Assembly (NCBI GenBank): GCA_016193365.1
Contig: JACPSI010000073.1
Span: forward strand, 1 to 64,000
Source: Ignavibacteriales bacterium
GTDB taxonomy: Bacteria; Bacteroidota; Ignavibacteria; UBA10030
Direction: 5' to 3'
DNA: 64,000 bases
The number at the start of each line of letters is the position of its first letter. The stretch's first letter is position 1. The notes under the pieces are model-generated. The model saw nothing but the letters and a program-made list of their open reading frames with translations. It did not search any database and was not told the origin of the DNA. Positions 16,555 through 24,987 of the stretch are shown here, one piece after another. Position numbers and translations under genes: made by a program.

Positions 16555-17934
16555 TTGTCCAACAATTCCATTTCCATCCTCGCCGTCGACGATGAGGAAT
16601 CCTTCCGCGATCTCCTGAAAAAGATCCTCGAGTCGGAGGACTACATAATTGACACCGCAGCCGATGGTGTGGAAGCCATCAACAAGCTTCAAATCAAGTC
16701 GGTTGACCTCGTGCTTTGCGACGTCAAGATGCCGCGTGTCGATGGGCTCGAAGTGCTGAAATTCGTCAAGGAACATTACGTTGATACGCAGGTCATCATG
16801 CTCACGGGCGTGAATGATGTCAGTATCGCGGTCGATTGCATGAGGCTTGGCGCCTACCATTATCTGACGAAACCCTACTCTGCAACAGAGCTCCTCGCAG
16901 TGATCGAGCGGGCGCTTGAACGAAAAAAATTGGCCATTGAGAATAAAGTCCTGAAATCTGAGCTTGCCCGACATTCGCTCAGCGGGCAAATCGTTGGCAA
17001 TGCGCGATCCTTCCTTGAAGTCCTCAACGTCGCAACAAAAGTCGCCCCGACAGATTCAACTATCCTTATTCAAGGCGCAAGTGGCACGGGAAAAGAACTT
17101 GTCTCCGGACTTCTCCATCGGAACAGCCTTCACAAGGACCAGCAATTCGTTGCGCTCAATTGTGCTTCGATCCCCGAAACGCTCATTGAAAGCGAGCTCT
17201 TCGGGCACGAAAAGGGCTCTTTCACAGACGCGGTGGCAATGCGACAGGGGCTTGTCGAAATCGCAAACGGCGGCACGCTGTTTCTCGACGAAGTGGGGGA
17301 AATCTCCCTCACGGTGCAGCCCAAGCTTCTCCGTTTTCTCCAGACCGGCGAATTTCGACGCGTGGGCGGCAACAAAAACCTGAAATCAGATGTTCGAGTC
17401 ATCTCCGCCACCAATAAAGACCTTAGGGACGAGGTTTCCCTGGGAAGATTTCGTGAAGACCTGTTATACCGAATCAACGTGATAACCCTGCAGCTTCCCT
17501 CACTCAAAGAGCGCAAGGAGGATATTCCGTTGCTCGTCGACCATTTTCTGAAAAAACGAATTCGTTCAAAGGAGCAAAAACGGATCGACCAGAAGGCGCT
17601 GGAATTGCTGGAGAAGTACGACTGGCCCGGAAACGTCAGGGAGCTGGAGAATGTGATTGAGCGTGCGGCAATTCTTTGCAGGGACGGCACCATTCGTGTA
17701 GAGGACCTTGCCCTACCATTGGGCAGCAGGTCGTTCCAGGATCAGCAATCGGGAGGAATTTCAAAGGGGCCGGCCATTGGAACCGCTGTTTCCATAAGAG
17801 AAATCGAAAAAAGTCATATCGAAGGAGTTTTGAACACAGTGAACTGGAACAAGAACACTGCTTCAAAAATCCTCGGCATCAGCCTGAAGACGCTTTACAC
17901 AAAAATCCAGCAATACAATCTTTCAAAAGACTAG
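16555..17934 (+). CDS. Sigma-54-dependent response regulator (NtrC family)
   Basis: A 459-residue protein with a receiver domain (phosphoacceptor D56 in LCDVKMP), an AAA+ domain (about 145-375) with Walker A GASGTGKE (174-181) and Walker B TLFLDEVGE, and a C-terminal Fis-type helix-turn-helix (about 425-455). The sigma-54 contact loop reads GSFTDA (221-226) instead of GAFTGA. The essential Thr is kept and GAFTDA-like variants exist in functional members, so activity is still likely. The start is a TTG behind a Shine-Dalgarno that can fold into a hairpin. It probably receives phosphate from the kinase encoded just upstream. Targets are unknown; the hut genes are candidates only by position. 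Confidence 0.93.
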   Translation: MSNNSISILAVDDEESFRDLLKKILESEDYIIDTAADGVEAINKLQIKSVDLVLCDVKMPRVDGLEVLKFVKEHYVDTQVIMLTGVNDVSIAVDCMRLGAYHYLTKPYSATELLAVIERALERKKLAIENKVLKSELARHSLSGQIVGNARSFLEVLNVATKVAPTDSTILIQGASGTGKELVSGLLHRNSLHKDQQFVALNCASIPETLIESELFGHEKGSFTDAVAMRQGLVEIANGGTLFLDEVGEISLTVQPKLLRFLQTGEFRRVGGNKNLKSDVRVISATNKDLRDEVSLGRFREDLLYRINVITLQLPSLKERKEDIPLLVDHFLKKRIRSKEQKRIDQKALELLEKYDWPGNVRELENVIERAAILCRDGTIRVEDLALPLGSRSFQDQQSGGISKGPAIGTAVSIREIEKSHIEGVLNTVNWNKNTASKILGISLKTLYTKIQQYNLSKD

Positions 17935-17972
17935 CCTGACAGACCCGCTGAGCATTACCTTCTCGATGCGCA

Positions 17973-18458
17973 ATGTTGATTTATCTCCTCCGACACGGAG
18001 ACGCCGCTCAAAATCCTTCCTTACATGACAGAGAACGTCCTTTGACTGAGCTGGGACAGCAACAGGCTGAGACCGTTGCCGATTTTCTTAAGCGCTCCCA
18101 TACCTCCATCAACGCAATTCTGTGCAGCCCGTTGCAGCGTGCCCGAGAGATGGCCGCTCCTGTGCAAAGACATCTTGACATCCGGAACTTCCGCCTCAGC
18201 GAATATCTCATTCCAGGAAACGATGTGCGGCAATTGCTTGCTCAAATCAATGCCGACTCCGTGGAATCGGTTTTGCTGGTTGGACATGAGCCTCTCCTCG
18301 GAGAGCTGACTTCACTTCTCGTGACTACTGCAAACGATCTCAAAGTCGAATTCAAGAAAGGCACACTTGCTCTCATCGAAGCCGGTTCGCCCGTTCGGGA
18401 AGCTCAAGGTGTTTTGAAATGGCTCGTGACTGCCGAACACATGGAACAGGTGAAGTGA
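17973..18458 (+). CDS. sixA: Phosphohistidine phosphatase SixA-like
   Basis: A 161-residue histidine-phosphatase-fold protein with the catalytic LLRHGDA at the N-terminus, the SPLQRARE motif and the second catalytic His in LLVGHEP. SixA removes phosphate from histidines, in E. coli from HPt domains or PTS proteins. Here it sits directly after a histidine kinase/response regulator pair, and the window also encodes PTS HPr and enzyme I, so both kinds of substrate are available. Substrate choice is inference. The gene is in the same orientation and close to its neighbours. Confidence 0.85.
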   Translation: MLIYLLRHGDAAQNPSLHDRERPLTELGQQQAETVADFLKRSHTSINAILCSPLQRAREMAAPVQRHLDIRNFRLSEYLIPGNDVRQLLAQINADSVESVLLVGHEPLLGELTSLLVTTANDLKVEFKKGTLALIEAGSPVREAQGVLKWLVTAEHMEQVK

Positions 18459-18495
18459 ACTTCGCGTCCTTGTTCTTCGAAAACCCGGAGGAATC

Positions 18496-18978
18496 ATGGA
18501 ACTCTCAATCTTGCGAATCGACAAGCCTGAGGCAACAAATTTCATTCTCGGACAATCCCATTTTATAAAAACCGTCGAGGACATTTACGAAGCTGTCGTC
18601 CAGACAAATCCTCAAATAAAATTCGGATTAGGATTTTGCGAATCCTCTGGACCTGCACTCGTCCGATGGGTGGGAAACGATCCGAACCTCATTGATGTAG
18701 CAAAGAAAAACGCGAAGGCACTATCGTGCGGACATTGTTTCATCCTGTTTCTTGAAAATGGTTTTCCGGTGAACATCCTCAATGCTATCAAAGGTTTGCC
18801 TGAAGTGTGCAATATTTATTGTGCGACAGCCAATCCCGTAGAAGTCGTCATCGCGGAGACGGAACAAGGGCGAGGCATTATGGGCGTGATTGACGGAGTT
18901 AAAACAAAAGGAATCGAAACTGAATCGGATATAACGACCCGAAAGGAGTTCTTGAGAAAGATAGGATATAAGCTGTGA
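18496..18978 (+). CDS. Adenosine-specific kinase (PF04008 family)
   Basis: A 160-residue single-domain protein matching the small 'Adenosine_kin' family: FGLGFCESSGPALVRW near residue 45, CGHCFILFL in the middle, CNIYCATANPVEVVIAE and GIMGVIDG towards the end. Structural work on an archaeal member linked it to adenosine/AMP binding. Physiological evidence is thin, so the name should be read with care. It has a good GGAGG site before the ATG. It is followed closely by the RidA lipoprotein gene, whose long reading frame overlaps its stop. Confidence 0.82.
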   Translation: MELSILRIDKPEATNFILGQSHFIKTVEDIYEAVVQTNPQIKFGLGFCESSGPALVRWVGNDPNLIDVAKKNAKALSCGHCFILFLENGFPVNILNAIKGLPEVCNIYCATANPVEVVIAETEQGRGIMGVIDGVKTKGIETESDITTRKEFLRKIGYKL

Positions 18979-19034
18979 TGGATGTTTGTCGAGAACTTCT
19001 TAATCTGAAAAACACAAATATGGAGACTCACAAC

Positions 19035-19520
19035 ATGAGAGGACTGGTTGTGCTACTGTGCGTTTGGGGACTTCTCGGATGCGCTAAATCTGACGATGAG
19101 CTGAGGACATTGATGCAGGAAGAAATCGCGAGGGCTTCGTCCAAGAGTCTTATCACGAATGCTCAGGTTGTCGGACCATATAACCCCGCCGTCAAGGTTG
19201 GAAACTTCTTGTTTGTTTCTGGACAGATTGGCATCAGCCAGGAAACCGCCGAACTTGTAGGAAACGACATCGAGTCACAAACCAGGCAGGCGATGACAAA
19301 CCTCATGTCGCTTCTGACTGAGGTAGGGTTTGACTCAACCGATGTTGTCCAATGCTCCGTATTTCTCACAGATATCAAGGATTTTCCGAGAATGAATTTG
19401 ATTTACGGAGGATTCTTTGCGGAAAACAACTACCCGGCGAGGTCCACAGTCGAGGTTTCAAATCTTCCGAGGAATGCTAAAGTGGAAATCGCGGCGATTG
19501 CTTTCAAAAGCAAATTCTGA
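19035..19520 (+). CDS. RidA-family protein with lipoprotein signal
   Basis: From ATG 19035 (GGAG nine bases upstream) the protein is 161 residues. Residues 1-16 form a lipoprotein signal, VWGLLGC with Cys16. An in-frame upstream ATG at 18975 would bury this signal and has no good ribosome site. After a short helical linker comes a full RidA/YjgF domain: VGNFLFVSGQIG, the ETRQAMTNL helix and PARSTVEVSNLP with the Arg that binds the carboxylate of imine substrates. Cytosolic RidA hydrolyses reactive enamines and imines. A lipid-anchored copy would act outside the cytoplasm, which is unusual. It lies just before hutU. Confidence 0.82.
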   Translation: MRGLVVLLCVWGLLGCAKSDDELRTLMQEEIARASSKSLITNAQVVGPYNPAVKVGNFLFVSGQIGISQETAELVGNDIESQTRQAMTNLMSLLTEVGFDSTDVVQCSVFLTDIKDFPRMNLIYGGFFAENNYPARSTVEVSNLPRNAKVEIAAIAFKSKF

Positions 19521-19592
19521 TATCAAAATACGAAATCCTAGACAATTTCATATTACCGAAAAAGACAAACGACGCTCTGACCTGAACAAAAC

Positions 19593-21263
19593 ATGAAAAA
19601 CAAAACCCCGAATCAGCCTAGAACCATCCGAGCACCACGAGGTACAAAACTCAACTGCAAAGGTTGGCTGCAAGAAGCCGCGTTGCGTATGCTGATGAAC
19701 AACCTTGACCCGGAGGTGGCCGAAAAACCTCAGGAGCTGATTGTCTACGGTGGCACGGGAAAAGCTGCGCGCAACTGGGAATGCTTTGATGCCATCGTCC
19801 AAGCACTAAAGAATCTGGAGAATGACGAGACATTGCTTGTCCAATCGGGCAAGCCGGTCGGCGTTTTCAAAACTTATACGGACGCGCCGCGAGTCCTCAT
19901 CAGTAATGCAATGCTCGTCCCAAAGTGGGCAACGTGGGACGAATTCAGACGCCTTGAGGGGCTCGGACTTACGATGTACGGACAAATGACGGCGGGTAGT
20001 TGGATTTACATCGGAACACAGGGAATTTTGCAGGGAACATATGAAACCTTCGCTTCCTGCGCCGTGAAACATTTTGGCGGTTCCCTGGCTGGAAGATTCC
20101 TCCTCACGGCCGGCCTGGGGGGTATGGGTGGAGCTCAACCATTGGCTGCGACAATGAACGGTGCAGCCTGCCTTGTTGTTGAGGTTGATAGAGGAAGGAT
20201 TCAGCGGAGGCTCCAAACAAGCTATCTCGACACCATGACAGAAGACCTTGACGATGCCCTTGCACAAGTCCGGGCTGCCAAAGAGAAGAAACTTCCATTA
20301 TCCGTTGGATTGCTTGGCAATGCCGCTGCGATAATTCCTAGAATCGCAGCGGGAAAGTTCCTTCCCGATGTCGTGACCGACCAGACCTCAGCACACGATA
20401 CACTCAACGGCTATGTGCCGGCTGGAATACCCTACTCCAGAGCCCTCGATCTTCGTAAGAAAAATCCAAAAAAATATATTCAATTGGCAAAGGCGTGCAT
20501 TGTCGAACACGTCCAGGGTTTGTTGAAACTGCGCAAAAAGGGCTCGGTCATCTTCGATTATGGAAACAATATTCGCGGAGAGGCACAATCCAGCGGCCTC
20601 AAGAATGCCTTCGACATCCCCGGGTTCGTGCCTGAATACATTCGTCCGTTGTTCTGTGATGGAAAAGGACCGTTTCGCTGGGCTGCGCTCTCGGGCGATC
20701 CGGAAGACATCTTGCGAACTGACAGAGCAGTGATGGAAACGTTTCCTGAAAACAAACAACTCTGTACATGGATCGAAAAAGCCCAAAAAGAAGTCGCCTT
20801 CCAGGGCCTCCCTGCCAGAATTTGTTGGCTCGGTTACGGCGAACGCGCACAAATGGGAAAGATCTTTAATGACCTAGTGGCAAACGGCGAAGTGAAAGCC
20901 CCTTTGGTCATCGGCAGAGACCACCTTGATTGTGGCAGTGTCGCGTCTCCGAATCGCGAAACCGAGAAAATGCGGGATGGGAGCGACGCGATTGCCGATT
21001 GGCCAATCTTGAATGCGCTATTGAATGCCGTCGGGGGGGCGAGTTGGGTGAGTGTTCATCACGGCGGCGGTGTGGGAATCGGGCTCGCCATTCATGCGGG
21101 ACAGGTGATTGTGTGTGATGGAACGAAAGAGGCTGAGGCTCGGCTCCAGCGTGTCTTGACGTACGATCCAGGAACCGGAATAGTCCGACATGTCGATGCC
21201 GGGTATGATCGTGCAGTTCAGAATGCGAAAAAGTGGGACGTGAGGATTCCAATGATGAAATGA
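19593..21263 (+). CDS. hutU: Urocanate hydratase
   Basis: Second step of histidine breakdown: adds water to urocanate using tightly bound NAD to give imidazolone propionate. At 556 residues it has the family's usual length. Signatures include [15 protein letters not shown], the [14 protein letters not shown] strand, the nucleotide loop [15 protein letters not shown] and, near the C-terminus, [16 protein letters not shown] and [12 protein letters not shown]. It is the first hut enzyme gene on the plus strand; hutI, ftcD and fchA follow within 5.5 kb. Confidence 0.97.
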   Translation: MKNKTPNQPRTIRAPRGTKLNCKGWLQEAALRMLMNNLDPEVAEKPQELIVYGGTGKAARNWECFDAIVQALKNLENDETLLVQSGKPVGVFKTYTDAPRVLISNAMLVPKWATWDEFRRLEGLGLTMYGQMTAGSWIYIGTQGILQGTYETFASCAVKHFGGSLAGRFLLTAGLGGMGGAQPLAATMNGAACLVVEVDRGRIQRRLQTSYLDTMTEDLDDALAQVRAAKEKKLPLSVGLLGNAAAIIPRIAAGKFLPDVVTDQTSAHDTLNGYVPAGIPYSRALDLRKKNPKKYIQLAKACIVEHVQGLLKLRKKGSVIFDYGNNIRGEAQSSGLKNAFDIPGFVPEYIRPLFCDGKGPFRWAALSGDPEDILRTDRAVMETFPENKQLCTWIEKAQKEVAFQGLPARICWLGYGERAQMGKIFNDLVANGEVKAPLVIGRDHLDCGSVASPNRETEKMRDGSDAIADWPILNALLNAVGGASWVSVHHGGGVGIGLAIHAGQVIVCDGTKEAEARLQRVLTYDPGTGIVRHVDAGYDRAVQNAKKWDVRIPMMK

Positions 21264-21282
21264 CAACTAACAAAACATCACA

Positions 21283-21903
21283 TTGAAAACAAAATCCCGA
21301 CGTAAAGGTGACAACAGAAATGAACCAGTGCCGTCCAGTTTTCTGGCATTGCTGTTAAGTGTTCTCCCTCCTAGATTTCAAAAGCCTTTCTCTGCCACTT
21401 TCTTGAGTTTTGGGATTCTGATACTCGCTTATAGCTATCGAGATACCCTAAACGACTTTTTCTTTAGATTCGTTTTGTGGACTCCGTACAGTTTGGAGCT
21501 CCTCAGTTCAAGGATTCAAGCTCAACATGAATTGACCACACGAGATTTCAAAGAAATTCTTTCATACTCTTATTCCTCACACACTATTGAATTCATTGTC
21601 CACAACAATCTCAAATTGGAGACAGTTGAAATCGATTCAGTCAACGTGTATAATGGCTTGACGAAACTTCAACTTTATGCTTTTTCTCACAGCAACCGAG
21701 GCTGGATCATTCCACCTGAAAAGAGTAACCATATAACGATGGGACATAACAACCCTCCTGCGGACAGTTTAACGAAACAAGCTCTGTTAAACGGAGACCA
21801 AAGAATCGAGGTCTACACAAATTATGGTCAAAGAATGCTTCAAGTTTCATTTTTCGACTTTTTTGATGTGAACGGCAATAATCTTCACAGCATTCAAAAG
21901 TGA
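21283..21903 (+). CDS. Hypothetical membrane-anchored protein (206 aa)
   Basis: I do not recognise this family. A basic N-terminus (KTKSRRKGDNR) precedes one or two hydrophobic segments at about 20-55 (LSFGILILAYSY). A beta-rich domain follows that probably lies outside the membrane (IEFIVHNNLKLETVEIDSV, QRIEVYTNYGQRMLQV). The start is a TTG without a good ribosome site; no ATG gives a comparable protein. It sits 19 bases after hutU and 6 bases before the ketopantoate reductase gene, so it is probably cotranscribed. Base composition is slightly AT-richer than its neighbours. Confidence 0.6.
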   Translation: MKTKSRRKGDNRNEPVPSSFLALLLSVLPPRFQKPFSATFLSFGILILAYSYRDTLNDFFFRFVLWTPYSLELLSSRIQAQHELTTRDFKEILSYSYSSHTIEFIVHNNLKLETVEIDSVNVYNGLTKLQLYAFSHSNRGWIIPPEKSNHITMGHNNPPADSLTKQALLNGDQRIEVYTNYGQRMLQVSFFDFFDVNGNNLHSIQK

Positions 21904-21909
21904 GCAATC

Positions 21910-22848
21910 GTGAAATTCCTCATTTTCGGTGCCGGCGGCGTCGGCGGATATTTCGGAGCTGAGTTAGCTCGCGCCGGTGAAGATGTCTGGTTTATTGCCC
22001 GCGGCAAGCACCTTGAAGCTATGAAGGCTGCAGGCCTGAAGTTGCACACTACACACAGCAATTTCACCGTTCCACCTGGCAAAATGTCCGAAGACCCTGC
22101 AGATGCTGGCTCTGTGGATGTTGTCCTTTTTTGCGTAAAATCCTTTGATACCGAAAAAGCTGCAGCTCAGCTCAATCCGATTCTCAATGAAAATTCCGTG
22201 ATCATGTGCCTTCAAAACGGAATTGACAACGAAGAGAAAATCCAGCGTTCAATAAAGAAGGGGTTAGTGTTTGGAGGAGCGGCATATATTTCTGCCCGGA
22301 TCTCTGCCCCAGGAGAAATAACCGAGACTGGCGGGCTCCAGCGAATTGTGTTTGGACCGATGAACGGAACGGCCGACAACCGGGCGGAGGAAATCCTGCA
22401 AGTCTTTGCAAAGGCGAAGATCAATGCATCCCTCAACCCGAATATCCTTCAGGAGCTCTGGCGGAAGTTCACTTTCATCACATCGATGGGCTCCATGACC
22501 GCACTTTCCAGACTTACCCAGGGTGAAATCCTTGCATCGACGGAAACGATAAATACCGTTTTTGCAGCGATGAAAGAAGTTGAAGGCGTTGGACGGGCGA
22601 AGGGCGTCCAGATACAGCCGCTTGATCCCGTGAAAGTCATCGAAGGAATCCGGCGCTTCGACCCGAACACTCGTTCTTCGATGTATTACGACCTCGTTAA
22701 CGAAAAACCGATGGAGGTCGAAGCTCTGAACGGTACAGTCGTGAGACTCGGAAAAGACACTGGCGTACCCACGCCGATCCATCAGGCCATTTTCGGTGCT
22801 CTGCTTCCTCACCATCTCAAGCACCTTCAAAAACGCATTTCCTCATAG
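21910..22848 (+). CDS. panE: 2-dehydropantoate 2-reductase (ketopantoate reductase)
   Basis: NADPH-dependent reduction of ketopantoate to pantoate in coenzyme A synthesis. The 312 residues start at a GTG and have the Rossmann motif GAGGVGGYFGAELARAG. The conserved Lys region KSFDTEKA is followed by LQNGIDNEE, and the C-terminal helical domain contains LWRKFTFI and the signature SSMYYDLVNEKPMEVEALNG. Some family members reduce other 2-oxoacids, so a role linked to the surrounding hut genes is possible but unproven. No other pantothenate gene is nearby. Confidence 0.9.
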   Translation: MKFLIFGAGGVGGYFGAELARAGEDVWFIARGKHLEAMKAAGLKLHTTHSNFTVPPGKMSEDPADAGSVDVVLFCVKSFDTEKAAAQLNPILNENSVIMCLQNGIDNEEKIQRSIKKGLVFGGAAYISARISAPGEITETGGLQRIVFGPMNGTADNRAEEILQVFAKAKINASLNPNILQELWRKFTFITSMGSMTALSRLTQGEILASTETINTVFAAMKEVEGVGRAKGVQIQPLDPVKVIEGIRRFDPNTRSSMYYDLVNEKPMEVEALNGTVVRLGKDTGVPTPIHQAIFGALLPHHLKHLQKRISS

Positions 22849-22853
22849 CTCCA

Positions 22854-23084
22854 ATGCAAAACGCAGCTACTGAAGAACTCAATCCGAAGATTGGTTTATG
22901 TGAAACATGCGCGTATTCACGTATTGTCAAGAACGCGCGAGGTAGTGAATTCTATCTTTGCATACTATCCGAAACTGATACTCGATTTGATAAATATCCA
23001 ACACTCCCTGTCCTCTCTTGTGTCGGTTTCCAACGAAGCAAGCCTCAAAAAGGAAAAAAGGAATCTACCAACCGTCATCCTTGA
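22854..23084 (+). CDS. Small cysteine-containing protein (76 aa)
   Basis: A short conserved-looking protein with LCETCAYSR, then RGSEFYLCILSE, then LPVLSCVGF. The four cysteines in a CxxC...C...C pattern suggest a zinc-binding knuckle. Proteins with the same string of motifs are widespread in environmental bacteria as uncharacterised products. It lies 5 bases after panE and 54 bases before hutI. The basic tail (KPQKGKKESTNR) could touch nucleic acid. No function can be given. Confidence 0.7.
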   Translation: MQNAATEELNPKIGLCETCAYSRIVKNARGSEFYLCILSETDTRFDKYPTLPVLSCVGFQRSKPQKGKKESTNRHP

Positions 23085-23138
23085 TTCTTCAGCATTATCT
23101 TCGTTTCTTTTCATCGCTCTTCTTTCATTACTTCTTCC

Positions 23139-24386
23139 TTGCAGCTCCTCCTGAAAAATATCAAGCAGCTTGTTACGGTAAGCGCCGACGGTAACCTGAT
23201 GAAAGCCGGCAAAGACATGCGCAACATAGGTGTTACTGAGAACGCGTCTGTCTTTATTGAGGACGGAATTATTCGATGGGTTGGACCATCGAAGGAGTTT
23301 CCTGACAAGATGAAGAAAGACGCAGATGTCATTGACGCCAGAGATTATGTCGCTTTACCTGGATTCGTCGATGCACATACCCACCTTGTTTTTGCCGGAA
23401 GCCGGGAACACGAGTTTGCCATGCGGTCTCAAGGAATGACCTATCAGCAAATCGCCGAAGCCGGAGGGGGCATTATGAGTACAGTCAAAGCAACGCGCGC
23501 CGCGACAAAGAAAGAACTTAAAAAGCTCGCCGCAAAGCGTCTCGATGCAATGATGAAACATGGAACAACAACCGCTGAGGTGAAATCCGGCTACGGACTC
23601 GATGAGGACAATGAAGTCAAGTTGCTTGAGGCAACGAAAGAACTTGAGTCAGAACATCCGATGACAATTGTGCCCACATTTCTTGCCGCCCATGCTTTTC
23701 CACCGGAGTATGCCGGCCGACACGATGATTATGTGAGTGCAATATGCGAGAGAATGCTACCTTATACGGCAAAAAAGAACCTTGCGAAGTTCTGTGATGT
23801 TTTTTGCGACAAAGGATATTTCACCGTCGACCAGGCGAGGACAATACTGAAGAAAGCACAATCTCTGGGAATGGAATCAAAAATCCACGCCGACGAACTT
23901 GAGAACATCGGAGCCTCAAGTCTCGCAGCCGAATTAAGTGTTGTTTCAGCAGACCATCTTGAACAAATAACGAGTGAAGAGATAACAAAACTGCAAAAGT
24001 CGGGCACGATTGCGGTCGTTCTTCCCGGAGTCTCGTTTTTCCTCAGTCATAAGTACGCAGACGCACGATCGCTTATCGACGTGGGCGTCCCCGTCGCCAT
24101 AGCTTCAGATTTCAACCCCGGTTCCTGCATGTCCTTCTCCATGCCGCTGATGATGACACTCGCATGCACGCAGATGAGGATGACACCGGAAGAAGCCATC
24201 ACGGCCGTCACACTCAACGCTGCCGCAGCGCTGAAACTTTCGCAGAAAATCGGCAGCATCGAGGCCGGTAAAGAAGCCGACATTGTCTTATGCGAAATCC
24301 CGGATTACAGGTTTTTGGCTTACCATTTTGGAGTGAACCTCATCTCAAAGGTCATAAAAAAAGGGACCATCCTTGAGTTCTCCTAG
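23139..24386 (+). CDS. hutI: Imidazolonepropionase
   Basis: Third step of histidine breakdown: opens the imidazolone ring to formiminoglutamate. The 415-residue amidohydrolase has the metal motif VDAHTHLVFAGSREHEF, then EVKSGYGLD, FLAAHAFPPEY, IHADE and the late catalytic Asp in IASDFNPG. The start is a TTG without a clear ribosome site; it gives the usual N-terminal strand LLLKNIKQLVT. The last 14 bases overlap the DUF429 gene, so the two are translationally linked. Confidence 0.96.
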   Translation: MQLLLKNIKQLVTVSADGNLMKAGKDMRNIGVTENASVFIEDGIIRWVGPSKEFPDKMKKDADVIDARDYVALPGFVDAHTHLVFAGSREHEFAMRSQGMTYQQIAEAGGGIMSTVKATRAATKKELKKLAAKRLDAMMKHGTTTAEVKSGYGLDEDNEVKLLEATKELESEHPMTIVPTFLAAHAFPPEYAGRHDDYVSAICERMLPYTAKKNLAKFCDVFCDKGYFTVDQARTILKKAQSLGMESKIHADELENIGASSLAAELSVVSADHLEQITSEEITKLQKSGTIAVVLPGVSFFLSHKYADARSLIDVGVPVAIASDFNPGSCMSFSMPLMMTLACTQMRMTPEEAITAVTLNAAAALKLSQKIGSIEAGKEADIVLCEIPDYRFLAYHFGVNLISKVIKKGTILEFS

Positions 24387-24987
24387 AGTCGTCGGTATTG
24401 ACCTCGCCGGAAGTCCCAAACGGAATACGGGAATCTGTGTCCTTGAGGGAAACCGTGTTCGAGAATGGCAAACAGTATTCTCCGACAAGGAAATTCTTGA
24501 GTTTGGGAAGAAACACAAGCCGAAGCTTGTGGCCATTGACGCACCACTCAACCTCCCCCCGGGGCGAAAAACGATCGAAGACAGGAACGGGGAACATTTC
24601 CGTCCTTGCGACCGCGAGCTGCTTGCCCGCGGCATCAGGTTTTTCCCCATTACACTCGGCCCAATGCGAACGTTGACAACGCGAGGCATCTCACTGAAGA
24701 AGAAACTCGCGCGTCGCAACGTGAGGGTTATTGAAATGTACCCTGGCGCGGCGCAAGACGTTTGGAAGATTGCACGAAAGCAGGATGGGCTCAACAAACT
24801 GCGCAAAGGGCTTGAAAGACTCGGGCTGAAAGGCCTCGACAAGAAAATGAATGGAGATGAGCTCGATGCCATAACGGGTGCGCTTGTGGGAAGACATTTC
24901 TTGAACAGGAAAGCAGAAATCCTTGGGAACTTCCGTCAGGGCGCCATTATTGTCCCAAAAGCTGAAGAGCGAAGTAATCGGCGATGA
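24373..24987 (+). CDS. DUF429 domain protein (RNase H-like fold)
   Basis: A 204-residue protein of the DUF429 family, predicted to adopt an RNase H-like nuclease fold. Visible acidic motifs fit: GIDLAGSPKRNTG at the N-terminus (Asp10), VAIDAPLNLP in the middle and NGDELDAITGALVG near the end. The start is a TTG inside hutI and the stop overlaps ftcD by four bases (ATGA), so it is firmly embedded between two histidine-degradation genes. Why such a protein would be co-expressed with catabolic enzymes is not known. Confidence 0.8.
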   Translation: MSSPRVVGIDLAGSPKRNTGICVLEGNRVREWQTVFSDKEILEFGKKHKPKLVAIDAPLNLPPGRKTIEDRNGEHFRPCDRELLARGIRFFPITLGPMRTLTTRGISLKKKLARRNVRVIEMYPGAAQDVWKIARKQDGLNKLRKGLERLGLKGLDKKMNGDELDAITGALVGRHFLNRKAEILGNFRQGAIIVPKAEERSNRR

